Source: a virus. From it: a stretch of 64,000 nucleotides of DNA. The stretch's first letter is position 1; each line of letters starts with the position of its first letter. The notes beneath the pieces are model-generated. The model did not search any database. It had not been told where the DNA came from and was given only the letters and a program-made list of their open reading frames with translations. This document shows, one piece after another, positions 6,895 through 13,735 of this stretch. The position numbers were made by a program, and so were the translations under genes. Location of the stretch: positions 1-64,000 of IMG/VR virus record IMGVR_UViG_3300020474_000008; one strand, written 5' to 3'.

Positions 6895-7049
6895 TCGTGT
6901 GCCTTTCCAAATGGCTCCCAGTGTTCCCAGCCATATTTATGAACTGCCCACATACCAAGTATGGGTACAAACACAAGGAGTATACAAAGTGTGCCTAGTG
7001 ATACTGGATTGTTGAGAACATGTGCTGCAAAATGTGCTAGGTTATGCAT
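6891..7049 (-). CDS. Small membrane protein, 52 aa
   Basis: MHNLAHFAAHVLNNPVSLGT followed by a membrane helix (LCILLVFVPILGMWAVHKY) and a short tail. It begins inside the stop region of the upstream gene and ends in an ATGA overlap with the next. Supported by this coupling and its clear membrane topology. Function unknown. Confidence 0.65.
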   Translation of the reverse strand: MHNLAHFAAHVLNNPVSLGTLCILLVFVPILGMWAVHKYGWEHWEPFGKAHE

Positions 7050-7215
7050 CTTCTTCCTCGTGATGATCGTAGGTTAATCTGCAATCCCAAAAGTAATCCT
7101 CTTCCCATTCAGGTTCATAAAGAGGACAAGGTTCCTCAAACAAATGAGCCATTCTAAGTTGTTTGATTCTTTCTCTAAGAGATTTGTGAAACTCTCTCTT
7201 TTCTTCTGGGTTCAT
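7042..7215 (-). CDS. Small soluble protein, 57 aa
   Basis: Starts at the ATG at 7215 (MNPEEKREFHKSLRERIKQL), a 4-bp ATGA overlap with the zwf stop. The frame stays open to an upstream ATG at 7230. The product is charged, with a basic helix and an acidic aromatic C-terminus (YEPEWEEDYFWDCRLTYDHH). Position right after zwf hints at a metabolic or regulatory link, but none can be shown. Confidence 0.6.
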   Translation of the reverse strand: MNPEEKREFHKSLRERIKQLRMAHLFEEPCPLYEPEWEEDYFWDCRLTYDHHEEEDA

Positions 7216-8576
7216 TCTGGGAAATCCCATTTGGTGATGGTGTTTACTTTGTGTTCTGGACCCCAACCTTCCAAATAGATGTATGGTGTGGTTCTTATGG
7301 GACAATGTTCACCAACACATAACAAATCATCAACAATCCTCCAAGATTCTAACACTTCTTCAGCATGAACGAAGTGTGATTGGTCACCATTCATGGCATC
7401 ATAGAAAAGTTTTTCATATCCATCCACAGCACCTTTTGGATAAGGATGAGTCAGGGTTGCTGTCTCTACCTTATCATTCAACCCAGGAGATTTGATATCA
7501 ATACGAATATCAAGATGAGGGTTAGGTTGCAGACGCATAACAATACGGTCATTGAATTCATGTCCTGGAAATAGATTGAGTGGTGGTTCTTTGAGTTTGA
7601 TGACTACCTCTGTACAAGAGTAAGGCATCTTCTTACCAGTCATGAAGTTAAAAGGAACCCCCTTCCAACGCCAGTTATTGACGTGAAGAGAACCAGCAAC
7701 GTAGGTAGGAGTGTTACTGAAAGGATCAACGCCCTCTTCATTACGATAACCATCGTATTGTCCACAAATCAGGTCCTCCCCTAAACTAGTTGCTGCTAAT
7801 ACTTTAACTTTTTCTCTTCTAATTTCTGTTGCATCATTCCTGCAAGGTGCTTCCATAGCAATCAATGACAAAATTTGGAGCATATGATTCTGTAACATAT
7901 CTCTCACAGCACCAGCAGTGTCATAGTATTGTGACCTTCCCTCACAACCAATGGTTTCAGTGGCAAAGATTTGGACTTCCTCTATATAATTCCTATTCCA
8001 AAGGGGCTCCAAAAGAGTGTTACTAAACCTAGTAGTAAGTATATTATTAACAGTATCTTTGCCAAGATAATGATCAATGCGATATACTTGTTTCTCGCGT
8101 AGACATCCGCTAACCACTGACTGTAAATGATTAGCAGATTGAAGATCCACCCCAAAAGGTTTCTCAATAACGACTCTTGTTTTTTCTGGGTCATTTAGTA
8201 ATCCTGCTGCTTTAAGGTTTACTATGGCATCAGCATATCTGTCTGGTGGTACAGACAAAAAGAATGTCATGTCATCTGTGACAGGTATTGATCTAAGGGT
8301 ATCAACATCACTTAAATCACATTGATGATAGTCCATCTTTAATGACAGACCAGCCTCATAATATGCATCAAGACTTTCCAACCAGGATTGTCTTGTATGT
8401 TCTCTTCTTGCTGCTCCAATAATCTTATAATTTTCAGGAAGCAAATTCTTTTGATACAGTTTATTCAGTGCAGGAATTAGTTTCCTTCTGCACAGGTCAC
8501 CAGTTGCCCCAAAGATGACAAGGGTTTTAGTGGGCTGTTCCATTTCCATCATACTTATCCGACTCGTAGTAGACAT
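7212..8576 (-). CDS. zwf: Glucose-6-phosphate 1-dehydrogenase
   Basis: About 454 aa. The Rossmann motif GATGDLCRRKLIPALNKLYQ opens the enzyme, and the catalytic signature RIDHYLGKD is present, with KPFGVD before it. Catalyses NADP-dependent oxidation of glucose-6-phosphate to 6-phosphogluconolactone, the first step of the oxidative pentose phosphate pathway, giving NADPH. With gnd upstream it can supply NADPH and ribulose-5-phosphate for dNTP synthesis. The start is uncertain: ATG at 8576 follows AAGGTGA, while ATGs at 8552, 8549 and 8543 are also possible. It overlaps a 42-aa gene by about 50 bp. Confidence 0.95.
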   Translation of the reverse strand: MSTTSRISMMEMEQPTKTLVIFGATGDLCRRKLIPALNKLYQKNLLPENYKIIGAARREHTRQSWLESLDAYYEAGLSLKMDYHQCDLSDVDTLRSIPVTDDMTFFLSVPPDRYADAIVNLKAAGLLNDPEKTRVVIEKPFGVDLQSANHLQSVVSGCLREKQVYRIDHYLGKDTVNNILTTRFSNTLLEPLWNRNYIEEVQIFATETIGCEGRSQYYDTAGAVRDMLQNHMLQILSLIAMEAPCRNDATEIRREKVKVLAATSLGEDLICGQYDGYRNEEGVDPFSNTPTYVAGSLHVNNWRWKGVPFNFMTGKKMPYSCTEVVIKLKEPPLNLFPGHEFNDRIVMRLQPNPHLDIRIDIKSPGLNDKVETATLTHPYPKGAVDGYEKLFYDAMNGDQSHFVHAEEVLESWRIVDDLLCVGEHCPIRTTPYIYLEGWGPEHKVNTITKWDFPE

Positions 8577-8655
8577 TCTCACCTTTTCGTATCCCGAAAT
8601 ATATCGTGGATAATACAAAGGGTATTGCCAGGATTGCAAGGGCATCAGCGAACAT
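8527..8655 (-). CDS. Small membrane protein between gnd and zwf, 42 aa
   Basis: MFADALAILAIPFVLSTIYF forms one membrane helix; the tail is polar (GIRKGENVYYESDKYDGNGT). It starts inside the end of gnd and reads through the zwf start region in another frame. Position and topology suggest a real micro-protein, though the double overlap lowers certainty. Confidence 0.5.
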   Translation of the reverse strand: MFADALAILAIPFVLSTIYFGIRKGENVYYESDKYDGNGTAH

Positions 8656-9685
8656 TATGCCCCCCAAACATATACCTCATTCCATTTAGGATCTTGTTAG
8701 CAAAGTTCCCAAGTCCTCTTGAATTGAACCTCTCAAATAAGGCGGTAGTAATGACAGGAGCAGGAACCCCAAGATCAACAGCAGCATTGACAGTCCAACG
8801 ACCTTCACCACTATCGCTAACTCCCCCACCGTACTTGCTAAGCTCAGGATCGCTCCGTAATACATCAGCAGTGAGATCAAGTAACCAGCTACCAACAACA
8901 CTGCCACGACGCCACAACTCAGCAACCTCAGCGACATCAATGTCATACTGATAATTTTGGGGGTCGGACATGGGAGCCACTTCGGCATCACCCTCAACCA
9001 CATAAGCTCTTCCTGCATCTGCTGCTTGAAGTATGTTAAAGCCCTCTGCGTATGCTTGCATGATACCATATTCAATACCATTGTGTACCATCTTTACAAA
9101 GTGTCCTGCACCTGCTGGTCCACAATGTAACCAACCATACTCAGCACTGGTAGCACGACTCATAGGATCGGTGCGGGTGGCACCTGATATACCTGGGGAG
9201 AGTGCTCTGAAAATGGGGGCACATACAGATACTGCTGTATTTGTACCACCAACCATAAGACAATATCCACGGTCAAGACCATAAACACCACCACTAGTGC
9301 CACAGTCAATGTATTGGATGCCAAGCTTTTCCAACCTTTCTGCTCTCCTGCGAGAATCCTTAAAGTTGCTATTGCCATGATCAATAATAATATCACCCTC
9401 AGTACAATGCTGTAAAAGCTCATTGATAGTGTCCTCAACGTTTTCTGCTGGCACAACCATCATAAAGATGCCAGTTCCAGGGTGATCATATGTCCCAGTT
9501 CCAGTCTTTACTGCTTGAACTAGTTCCTTAATACCAACTGTAACACCATCCACATATCCATTCTCATATGCTTCCTGTGCTTTGTCATAATTTCTTCTGT
9601 AACCCCAGACTTGAATCTCTTGGGACATCATCCTTCGTGACATGCCTTCGCCCATACGACCAAGACCAATCAACCCTACCTTCAT
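8645..9685 (-). CDS. gnd: 6-phosphogluconate dehydrogenase (decarboxylating)
   Basis: A 346-aa enzyme with an N-terminal NAD(P)-binding motif (VGLIGLGRMGEGMSRRMM), the substrate loop IQYIDCGTSGGVYGLDRG and the active-site helix GPAGAGHFVKMVHNGIEYG containing the catalytic Lys. It is the short form of the family, near the length of single-domain bacterial enzymes. Oxidises 6-phosphogluconate to ribulose-5-phosphate with NAD(P)H and CO2. It precedes zwf in the same transcript. The 6-phosphogluconolactonase step is not encoded here and would be host-supplied or spontaneous. Confidence 0.93.
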   Translation of the reverse strand: MKVGLIGLGRMGEGMSRRMMSQEIQVWGYRRNYDKAQEAYENGYVDGVTVGIKELVQAVKTGTGTYDHPGTGIFMMVVPAENVEDTINELLQHCTEGDIIIDHGNSNFKDSRRRAERLEKLGIQYIDCGTSGGVYGLDRGYCLMVGGTNTAVSVCAPIFRALSPGISGATRTDPMSRATSAEYGWLHCGPAGAGHFVKMVHNGIEYGIMQAYAEGFNILQAADAGRAYVVEGDAEVAPMSDPQNYQYDIDVAEVAELWRRGSVVGSWLLDLTADVLRSDPELSKYGGGVSDSGEGRWTVNAAVDLGVPAPVITTALFERFNSRGLGNFANKILNGMRYMFGGHNVR

Positions 9686-9921
9686 CTAATCCTCTCAACA
9701 ATTTTTTCAACTATGTCTATGTCTATCCCCATAAATGGTGGTACAATACCTAACAGTCTTAACAGACCATCAAGGAACAAAGCAAGAACTATTGTTCCTA
9801 AGATCATACTTATGATAGACGCTGTGTGATTATGCTGTCTAATTGCAGCTGCTATCATCTCTTCCACCTCTTCCCTTGATATAGGGTGAGGTGGTTTTAT
9901 TTCTTCAAATCTGTGAGACAT
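9682..9921 (-). CDS. Small membrane protein
   Basis: A 79-aa protein with a soluble N-terminus (HPISREEVEEMIAAAIRQHN) and a hydrophobic hairpin (SIISMILGTIVLALFLDGLL, then LLGIVPPFMGI). ATGA overlap with gnd. Function unknown. Confidence 0.7.
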   Translation of the reverse strand: MSHRFEEIKPPHPISREEVEEMIAAAIRQHNHTASIISMILGTIVLALFLDGLLRLLGIVPPFMGIDIDIVEKIVERIR

Positions 9922-10394
9922 TATCGGAAAAAGAGTTTGACACCTGCTGCAATTCTACCATCACCTAAGTCATATGTAGGTGCGATATACTCAGTGAAAA
10001 ACTTAATGTCTTGACCTCCTAACTCAATACCAGCACTGGTGAGTACGCCTTTTTCTACCTTATCAGTATCCCAATATGTATTAGCAGAGATGCCCAAATA
10101 TGCTGTGGTAGAGGGTGTAACTGGTGCTAGAAATTTCACACCAGCATGGTTAAGTCCTGGGTGGTCACTACTCATTTTTGGTGATGATTGATGCTCAAAA
10201 AATAGTCTGACATTCTCATGGATGTCTGTTTGAATACCATAATAACCAATGGGTTCTTTCAACCTAATAAATTCCTGTTCATATGGTGAATAATTCATAC
10301 CAACATATGTTTCTATGTTGGTAGGAGTTAACCACCCTGTACCTATTGTTGTCAGCAAACCAATTGCTGACCAAAGACCAAATCCTTCAATCAT
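9921..10394 (-). CDS. Possible small beta-barrel or exported protein
   Basis: A 157-aa protein with a weakly hydrophobic N-terminus (GLWSAIGLLTTIGTGWLTP), then alternating polar/hydrophobic strands rich in Gly, Tyr and Thr (TTAYLGISANTYW, AGIELGGQDIKFFTEYIAP). It ends VKLFFR, close to an aromatic terminus, as in outer-membrane barrels. A barrel fold is inference. It overlaps the upstream gene by 4 bp. Confidence 0.65.
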   Translation of the reverse strand: MIEGFGLWSAIGLLTTIGTGWLTPTNIETYVGMNYSPYEQEFIRLKEPIGYYGIQTDIHENVRLFFEHQSSPKMSSDHPGLNHAGVKFLAPVTPSTTAYLGISANTYWDTDKVEKGVLTSAGIELGGQDIKFFTEYIAPTYDLGDGRIAAGVKLFFR

Positions 10395-10702
10395 TTTTTG
10401 TCTATTGTAGAGACGACTGGTAGCTCTTCTTTCTTCTTAGCAATAGTAGGAGCAGATGAACCTGAGTTATTACCATTTCCATCTTTACTTTGCTTAGCAG
10501 GACTGACCCCAAAGGTAGCTAAAGTACCGGTAAAAATCGAAGCGATGAAAGTTGGATCAATTTTCTGTTGTGGTAACCAGGGAATTGTAATATAGTTCAA
10601 CGTAAGAATGCCACCTGACCAGACTAGTATAACAAGTCTGACCAAAGTGGCAACTCCTTCTTCATGCCATTGATATTCATCTTGATCTGAAGACTTTTTC
10701 AT
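10391..10702 (-). CDS. Small membrane protein with two hydrophobic segments (holin-like layout)
   Basis: About 103 aa from the ATG at 10702; an upstream ATG at 10717 is also possible. Two hydrophobic stretches (LVRLVILVWSGGILTLNYI and DPTFIASIFTGTLATFGV) are followed by a basic, Lys-rich cytoplasmic tail, a layout seen in phage holins and other small membrane proteins. The start at 10702 is favoured because an AATAAATA late-type motif then lies 24 bp upstream (10727-10734). Assignment as holin is speculative. Confidence 0.65.
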   Translation of the reverse strand: MKKSSDQDEYQWHEEGVATLVRLVILVWSGGILTLNYITIPWLPQQKIDPTFIASIFTGTLATFGVSPAKQSKDGNGNNSGSSAPTIAKKKEELPVVSTIDKK

Positions 10703-10726
10703 AGATCTCTTGAACATGGCTGATAT

Positions 10727-10734
10727 TATTTATT
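10727..10734 (-). promoter_or_regulatory. Possible late promoter AATAAATA
   Basis: AATAAATA on the minus strand. It sits 24 bp upstream of the ATG at 10702, the standard spacing here, but only 9 bp from the ATG at 10717. Confidence 0.35.
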
Positions 10735-10746
10735 TTTAAGGTAACT

Positions 10747-10866
10747 CTAACCCCTCTCTAAGACAGGTGTCATCAAGCCTTTGTCAGGACCACCACCATC
10801 ATCATCATCTTGAAATTGTGAGAAGAGAACAAAGGCAAATACTAATGTAGCAGCAGTCATTAACAT
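10747..10866 (-). CDS. Small membrane protein, 39 aa
   Basis: MLMTAATLVFAFVLFSQFQD has a short membrane helix, then an Asp/Gly tract (DDDDGGGPDKGLMTPV). The start overlaps the stop of the short hli gene (TGATG). Similar Asp/Gly-rich micro-proteins occur in picocyanobacteria from memory, so this may be host-derived. Function unknown. Confidence 0.6.
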   Translation of the reverse strand: MLMTAATLVFAFVLFSQFQDDDDGGGPDKGLMTPVLERG

Positions 10867-10976
10867 CAGAAGATACCAGGAATGATTTGTCCTGTCACTG
10901 CATAGGATCCCATTGCTGCAACAACGCCAATCATTGCTGCCCATCCATTGATTCTTTCTGCTTTTTCATTAAACAT
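10866..10976 (-). CDS. hli: High-light-inducible protein, minimal 36-aa form
   Basis: MFNEKAERINGWAAMIGVVA plus AMGSYAVTGQIIPGIF is a complete one-helix Hli. The chlorophyll-binding motif AERINGWAAMIG matches the family core (A-E-x-x-N-G-R/W-x-A-M). Hlips dissipate excess excitation and protect photosystem II in high light. AAGGAG lies about 8 nt upstream of the ATG. It shares a transcription unit with the larger hli gene at 11234. Confidence 0.88.
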   Translation of the reverse strand: MFNEKAERINGWAAMIGVVAAMGSYAVTGQIIPGIF

Positions 10977-11015
10977 TGTTCTTTCTCCTTGTTAAAGTTA
11001 ATTTGTGGCCAAGTA

Positions 11016-11234
11016 TCACGTATGATCTCTGCCAATTTGTAGGGTGTAATTGTTGAGATCACTGGGTGTATTCTCGTAGATGGAGGAATCTCCATAGGTT
11101 TTGTGGTCTTTGTATCCAACCATCCTTCCCTTTGTGTTTTGAAGAGCAGGCATGAATACAATGAAAAAGAAAACTCCTGGTGCTCCTACAAAAAGGAGCA
11201 GCACAATCACATAGTAAGTAAGAAGTTCAATCAT
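11016..11234 (-). CDS. Small membrane protein downstream of hli
   Basis: A 72-aa protein with an N-terminal membrane helix (YYVIVLLLFVGAPGVFFFIVF) and a soluble tail (GYKDHKTYGDSSIYENTPSD). Overlaps the hli stop by 1 bp and lies between two hli genes, so it is plausibly thylakoid-associated. That is context only. Confidence 0.7.
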   Translation of the reverse strand: MIELLTYYVIVLLLFVGAPGVFFFIVFMPALQNTKGRMVGYKDHKTYGDSSIYENTPSDLNNYTLQIGRDHT

Positions 11235-11452
11235 CAGAATCCAAAGGCACCAAAGAAAAATACACTACCACTAAAAGTATAGCTGACAAGAGCAGCAACA
11301 AATCCAAGCATAGCAGTGCGTCCATTCAACTTCTCTGCCCTCTCAGCATAGGTTTCGTATCCATAACGCTCAGCATCAGTCTTTGAAACATACATCTGAG
11401 GTTCTTTGGCGAACATGTTCTGTTGGCCAAGCTCATTAGTTGTAACAGTCAT
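11234..11452 (-). CDS. hli: High-light-inducible protein
   Basis: A 72-aa protein with a soluble N-terminal extension and the Hli helix AERAEKLNGRTAMLGFVAAL near residues 36-55, including the E-x-x-N-G-R chlorophyll-binding signature. It ends GSVFFFGAFGF. Protects photosynthetic complexes during infection. It is read from the consensus sigma70-type promoter at 11479-11507, consistent with early expression by host polymerase. A second Met (residue 13) is an alternative start. Confidence 0.93.
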   Translation of the reverse strand: MTVTTNELGQQNMFAKEPQMYVSKTDAERYGYETYAERAEKLNGRTAMLGFVAALVSYTFSGSVFFFGAFGF

Positions 11453-11478
11453 TTTACAATGTGTTATAAATCTTTACA

Positions 11479-11507
11479 TATTATATATAAAAAAAATGAG
11501 GCTGTCA
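11479..11507 (-). promoter_or_regulatory. Consensus sigma70-type promoter of hli operon
   Basis: Minus strand TTGACA (11507-11502), exactly 17 bp, TATAAT (11484-11479); both hexamers are perfect. The start site would be near 11472, about 20 nt before the hli ATG. The -35 hexamer spans the loop of the preceding terminator. Confidence 0.85.
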
Positions 11508-11514
11508 AGCCTCA
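11487..11514 (-). terminator. Intrinsic terminator overlapping the hli promoter
   Basis: Stem of 8 bp (ATGAGGCT and AGCCTCAT), 4-nt loop, followed by eight U residues on the minus strand. It ends the pstS-side transcript and begins within the last codons of the 64-aa gene at 11505. Confidence 0.85.
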
Positions 11515-11699
11515 TCAGTCTGAGATTGTATCCTTCCTAACTCTTTGAGAACAAGCATGTGTTCATTCTCTAATGCTTCTATCCTGTATTGAAGCTTCTC
11601 AACCAGAGTATAGATGTCTTGCACCTCTGAAATGTTCTGTTGACCCCTGTCAGAGTCATCATAGAACCATTCCAACATCTTCTTAACTTTCTTCTTCAT
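11505..11699 (-). CDS. Small coiled-coil protein
   Basis: A 64-aa protein with a basic start (MKKKVKKMLEWFYDD) and a heptad-like C-terminal half (LVEKLQYRIEALENEHMLVL). Overlaps the end of pstS by 17 bp, and its stop lies within the terminator stem. Function unknown. Confidence 0.65.
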   Translation of the reverse strand: MKKKVKKMLEWFYDDSDRGQQNISEVQDIYTLVEKLQYRIEALENEHMLVLKELGRIQSQTDEA

Positions 11700-12669
11700 T
11701 GATTGTTTCTACTGCTTTGAGGGACTTTTGACGTAGGTCTTCTGGTAAAGGAACAAAACCTAGAGAATCAGACTTTGCCTGAGACTCTTCACTCAACATA
11801 TAACGTAGAGTTTCCTTCACACCAGGTTTGGATTCAGGATAAGCAAGGATCCAAGTTAATGAAACAATAGGATAGGAGTTAGCACCTTCTGGATTGGGAT
11901 CTGCTCCTCTCAGTTTATCATCAAGGACAATCTTGGAAAGACCAGAAGCAGAAGTCTCTGCATTTGCTATAACAAAGTTACCTGCTTTGTTTTGTAAAGT
12001 GACTTGTCTTAGATCACCATTCTTTACATATCCATAATTTACATATCCAATGGCACCAAACTGACCTTGTACCTGTGCTGCTACACCAGAGTTTCCTTTT
12101 GCACCAACACCAACAGGCCAACTAACTGCCTTACCTGTACCCACATTCTTCTTCCATTCAGGGGAGAATGCAGACAATGAATTAGTAAATCCTTTGGTAG
12201 TACCTGAACCATCTGAACGATAGACCACAAGGATATTACGATCAGGACAACCAAACTCTTTCCAGTTGGTAATCTTGCCAAGATAGACATCAGCAAGTTG
12301 TGTCTGAGTCATCTTTACTTCTTCACACTCTGGGTTGAAGTATGCTGGGACAATAGCACCACCAGTCATGGGGATTTGAACCATACCAGAGGGAGGAAGG
12401 TCTTTATCTTTTACAGCACCATCTGAGGCACCAAAGTCAATAGTATTAGCCTTGAACTGACGTACACCAGCACCACTACCAACTGCTTGATAGTTGATTT
12501 GGTTTCCAGTTTCCCTGGAAAATGCCATTAACCAAGAGTTATAAAGTGAAGAAGGAAAGGTAGCACCTGCTCCATTTAGTTTAAACGTTTCTGCTTTCTC
12601 TGTGGAAGAACCACAGGCAACCATGAGAGGGGTGGCAGCAATAACTGCTGCGAGTGCTTTGAGTTTCAT
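11683..12669 (-). CDS. pstS: Phosphate ABC transporter substrate-binding protein
   Basis: A 328-aa lipoprotein. A signal peptide ends with the lipobox LMVACGSS. The mature part has phosphate-binding loops typical of PstS: LNGAGATFPSSLYNSW, QAVGSGAGVRQF, DFGASDG and VVYRSDGSGTTKGFT. It would sit in the periplasm and deliver phosphate to the host PstCAB permease; no permease genes are seen here. Phage pstS genes are known from marine cyanophages, where they are linked to host phosphate stress. It lies 10 bp after a small exported barrel-like gene and is probably co-transcribed with it. Confidence 0.95.
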   Translation of the reverse strand: MKLKALAAVIAATPLMVACGSSTEKAETFKLNGAGATFPSSLYNSWLMAFSRETGNQINYQAVGSGAGVRQFKANTIDFGASDGAVKDKDLPPSGMVQIPMTGGAIVPAYFNPECEEVKMTQTQLADVYLGKITNWKEFGCPDRNILVVYRSDGSGTTKGFTNSLSAFSPEWKKNVGTGKAVSWPVGVGAKGNSGVAAQVQGQFGAIGYVNYGYVKNGDLRQVTLQNKAGNFVIANAETSASGLSKIVLDDKLRGADPNPEGANSYPIVSLTWILAYPESKPGVKETLRYMLSEESQAKSDSLGFVPLPEDLRQKSLKAVETINEEES

Positions 12670-12679
12670 TTATTTCCTA

Positions 12680-13048
12680 TCAGAACTTGTACTTGGTGCC
12701 GACTTCAAACTTCCAATCGCGGGCTTCATCCTCACCCCACTTGTGTTCAAACTTTGCCTTTGCAGAAAGTTTTTCAGTAATGGGGATTGATGCACCAACT
12801 TCAGCAACAGTGAAGGTATCTCCATCAAAGACTTCTACACCATCAGCAGCGGAGAGACCACCACCAACTTCAACGTATGGTTTGATACCACTTTCAAGTT
12901 TCCACCCATAACCCAGGCGTCCTTGATGAACTGTTTTAGCATACCCTTCCTCGTCACCCTTGAATTCAGATTTGGTGGATACGTATGGACCTGCCATTGC
13001 TGGGGCGGTAACCGCCAAACCAAGCAGGGCAACTGCGAATGCTTTCAT
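12680..13048 (-). CDS. Small exported beta-barrel-like protein adjacent to pstS
   Basis: A 122-aa protein with a signal peptide (FAVALLGLAVTAPAMAG) and a mature start GPYVSTKSEF shared with the next gene upstream (GPYVNVETNA). The sequence alternates short amphipathic strands and ends KYKF; a terminal Phe is typical of outer-membrane barrels. Length would allow about eight strands without the signal. It is probably a paralogue of 13219-13590. Co-transcription with pstS suggests a role in phosphate passage or envelope change, which is inference. Confidence 0.8.
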   Translation of the reverse strand: MKAFAVALLGLAVTAPAMAGPYVSTKSEFKGDEEGYAKTVHQGRLGYGWKLESGIKPYVEVGGGLSAADGVEVFDGDTFTVAEVGASIPITEKLSAKAKFEHKWGEDEARDWKFEVGTKYKF

Positions 13049-13167
13049 TTGTTTGTACCTTTGTGTTTTGTACTTGAATATCTTAACTTAACCTGAAGTC
13101 TATGTCCACTAAGAAGTAATTAAGAAAGACCTCCTAATATATTGGCAAGGTTAATCCAAATTTAACC

Positions 13168-13197
13168 ATAAAAAAACCTCCCCATAAAGAGGAGGTT
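13168..13197 (-). terminator. Intrinsic terminator
   Basis: AACCTCC and GGAGGTT arms around an 8-nt loop, followed by a run of T on the minus strand. It lies 21 bp past the stop of the barrel-like gene at 13219. Confidence 0.8.
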
Positions 13198-13218
13198 AGG
13201 ATATTAAGATATCAGATA

Positions 13219-13590
13219 TCAGAAGCTGTACTTGACTCCAAGCTTACCACCCAGACCAAAGTCATCATCGTCATCAGCAGTCAGGAATGAAACCTCACCA
13301 TAGACTCCAAGGGCATCAGAGACAGGCAGGCCAAGACCAACTTTACCAGAGAACTGGGTATCAGTGTCTTCACCATCAACAGCGACGATGGCAGGACCAG
13401 CCTGGATATAGTAGCCAGCACCACCTTCACCCAGGGCACCTTCGTAGCCTACGTGGATGTCAGTAGTTGCACCAGAGTAATCATCGCCAACCCAACCAGC
13501 ATTGGTTTCTACATTAACGTAGGGACCTGCAAGGGCAGCGCCAGCGGACATGGACAGAGCAGCGGTGGCTGCGAATACAGATTTAAACAT
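13219..13590 (-). CDS. Small exported beta-barrel-like protein
   Basis: A 123-aa protein with a signal peptide (AATAALSMSAGAALAG), then GPYVNVETNAGWVGDDYSG and a series of short Gly/Tyr-rich strands. An acidic loop (TADDDDDF) precedes the C-terminal strand ending KYSF, again with terminal Phe. Resembles an outer-membrane barrel of OmpA-like size. It has its own composite host/late promoter and terminator, so it is a single-gene unit that should be well expressed both early and late. Cell-surface function is inferred. Confidence 0.8.
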   Translation of the reverse strand: MFKSVFAATAALSMSAGAALAGPYVNVETNAGWVGDDYSGATTDIHVGYEGALGEGGAGYYIQAGPAIVAVDGEDTDTQFSGKVGLGLPVSDALGVYGEVSFLTADDDDDFGLGGKLGVKYSF

Positions 13591-13701
13591 TTTTGTTACC
13601 TATTGTGTCTCGTAGAGTTTAACCTACGGATGAAAAGGACCTCGACGTGGTCCTGTTTGTTTCCTTTTGTTACTTTAATTACTGAAAGACAAAAGGTTAA
13701 G

Positions 13702-13735
13702 TATTTATACTAGCAGACAAGTTCAATTCTGTCAA
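13702..13735 (-). promoter_or_regulatory. Composite sigma70-type plus T4-late promoter
   Basis: Minus strand TTGACA (13735-13730), 17 bp, TAGTAT (13712-13707) fused into TATAAATA (13709-13702). Same architecture as at psbA. The leader to the ATG at 13590 is about 110 nt and contains a GGACC/GGTCC hairpin. Confidence 0.75.

Noticed and set aside
6934-6941. CATAAATA on the minus strand
   Set aside because: It lies within the coding sequence of the 52-aa gene (codons His-Lys-Tyr) and is 39 bp from the next ATG, outside the 23-33 bp range of the other late motifs.
8686-9456. Alternative-frame ORFs of 98-131 aa inside gnd
   Set aside because: They lie in other frames of a clearly coding enzyme and are Leu/Val/Ser-rich shadow frames.
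13081-13168. Pho-box-like repeats (CTTAACTT, CTTAACCT, TTTAACCA) upstream of the pstS unit
   Set aside because: They match the cyanobacterial 8-bp half-site but lie in the opposite orientation to the gene and lack regular 11-bp spacing. Attractive given pstS, but not supported well enough to annotate.
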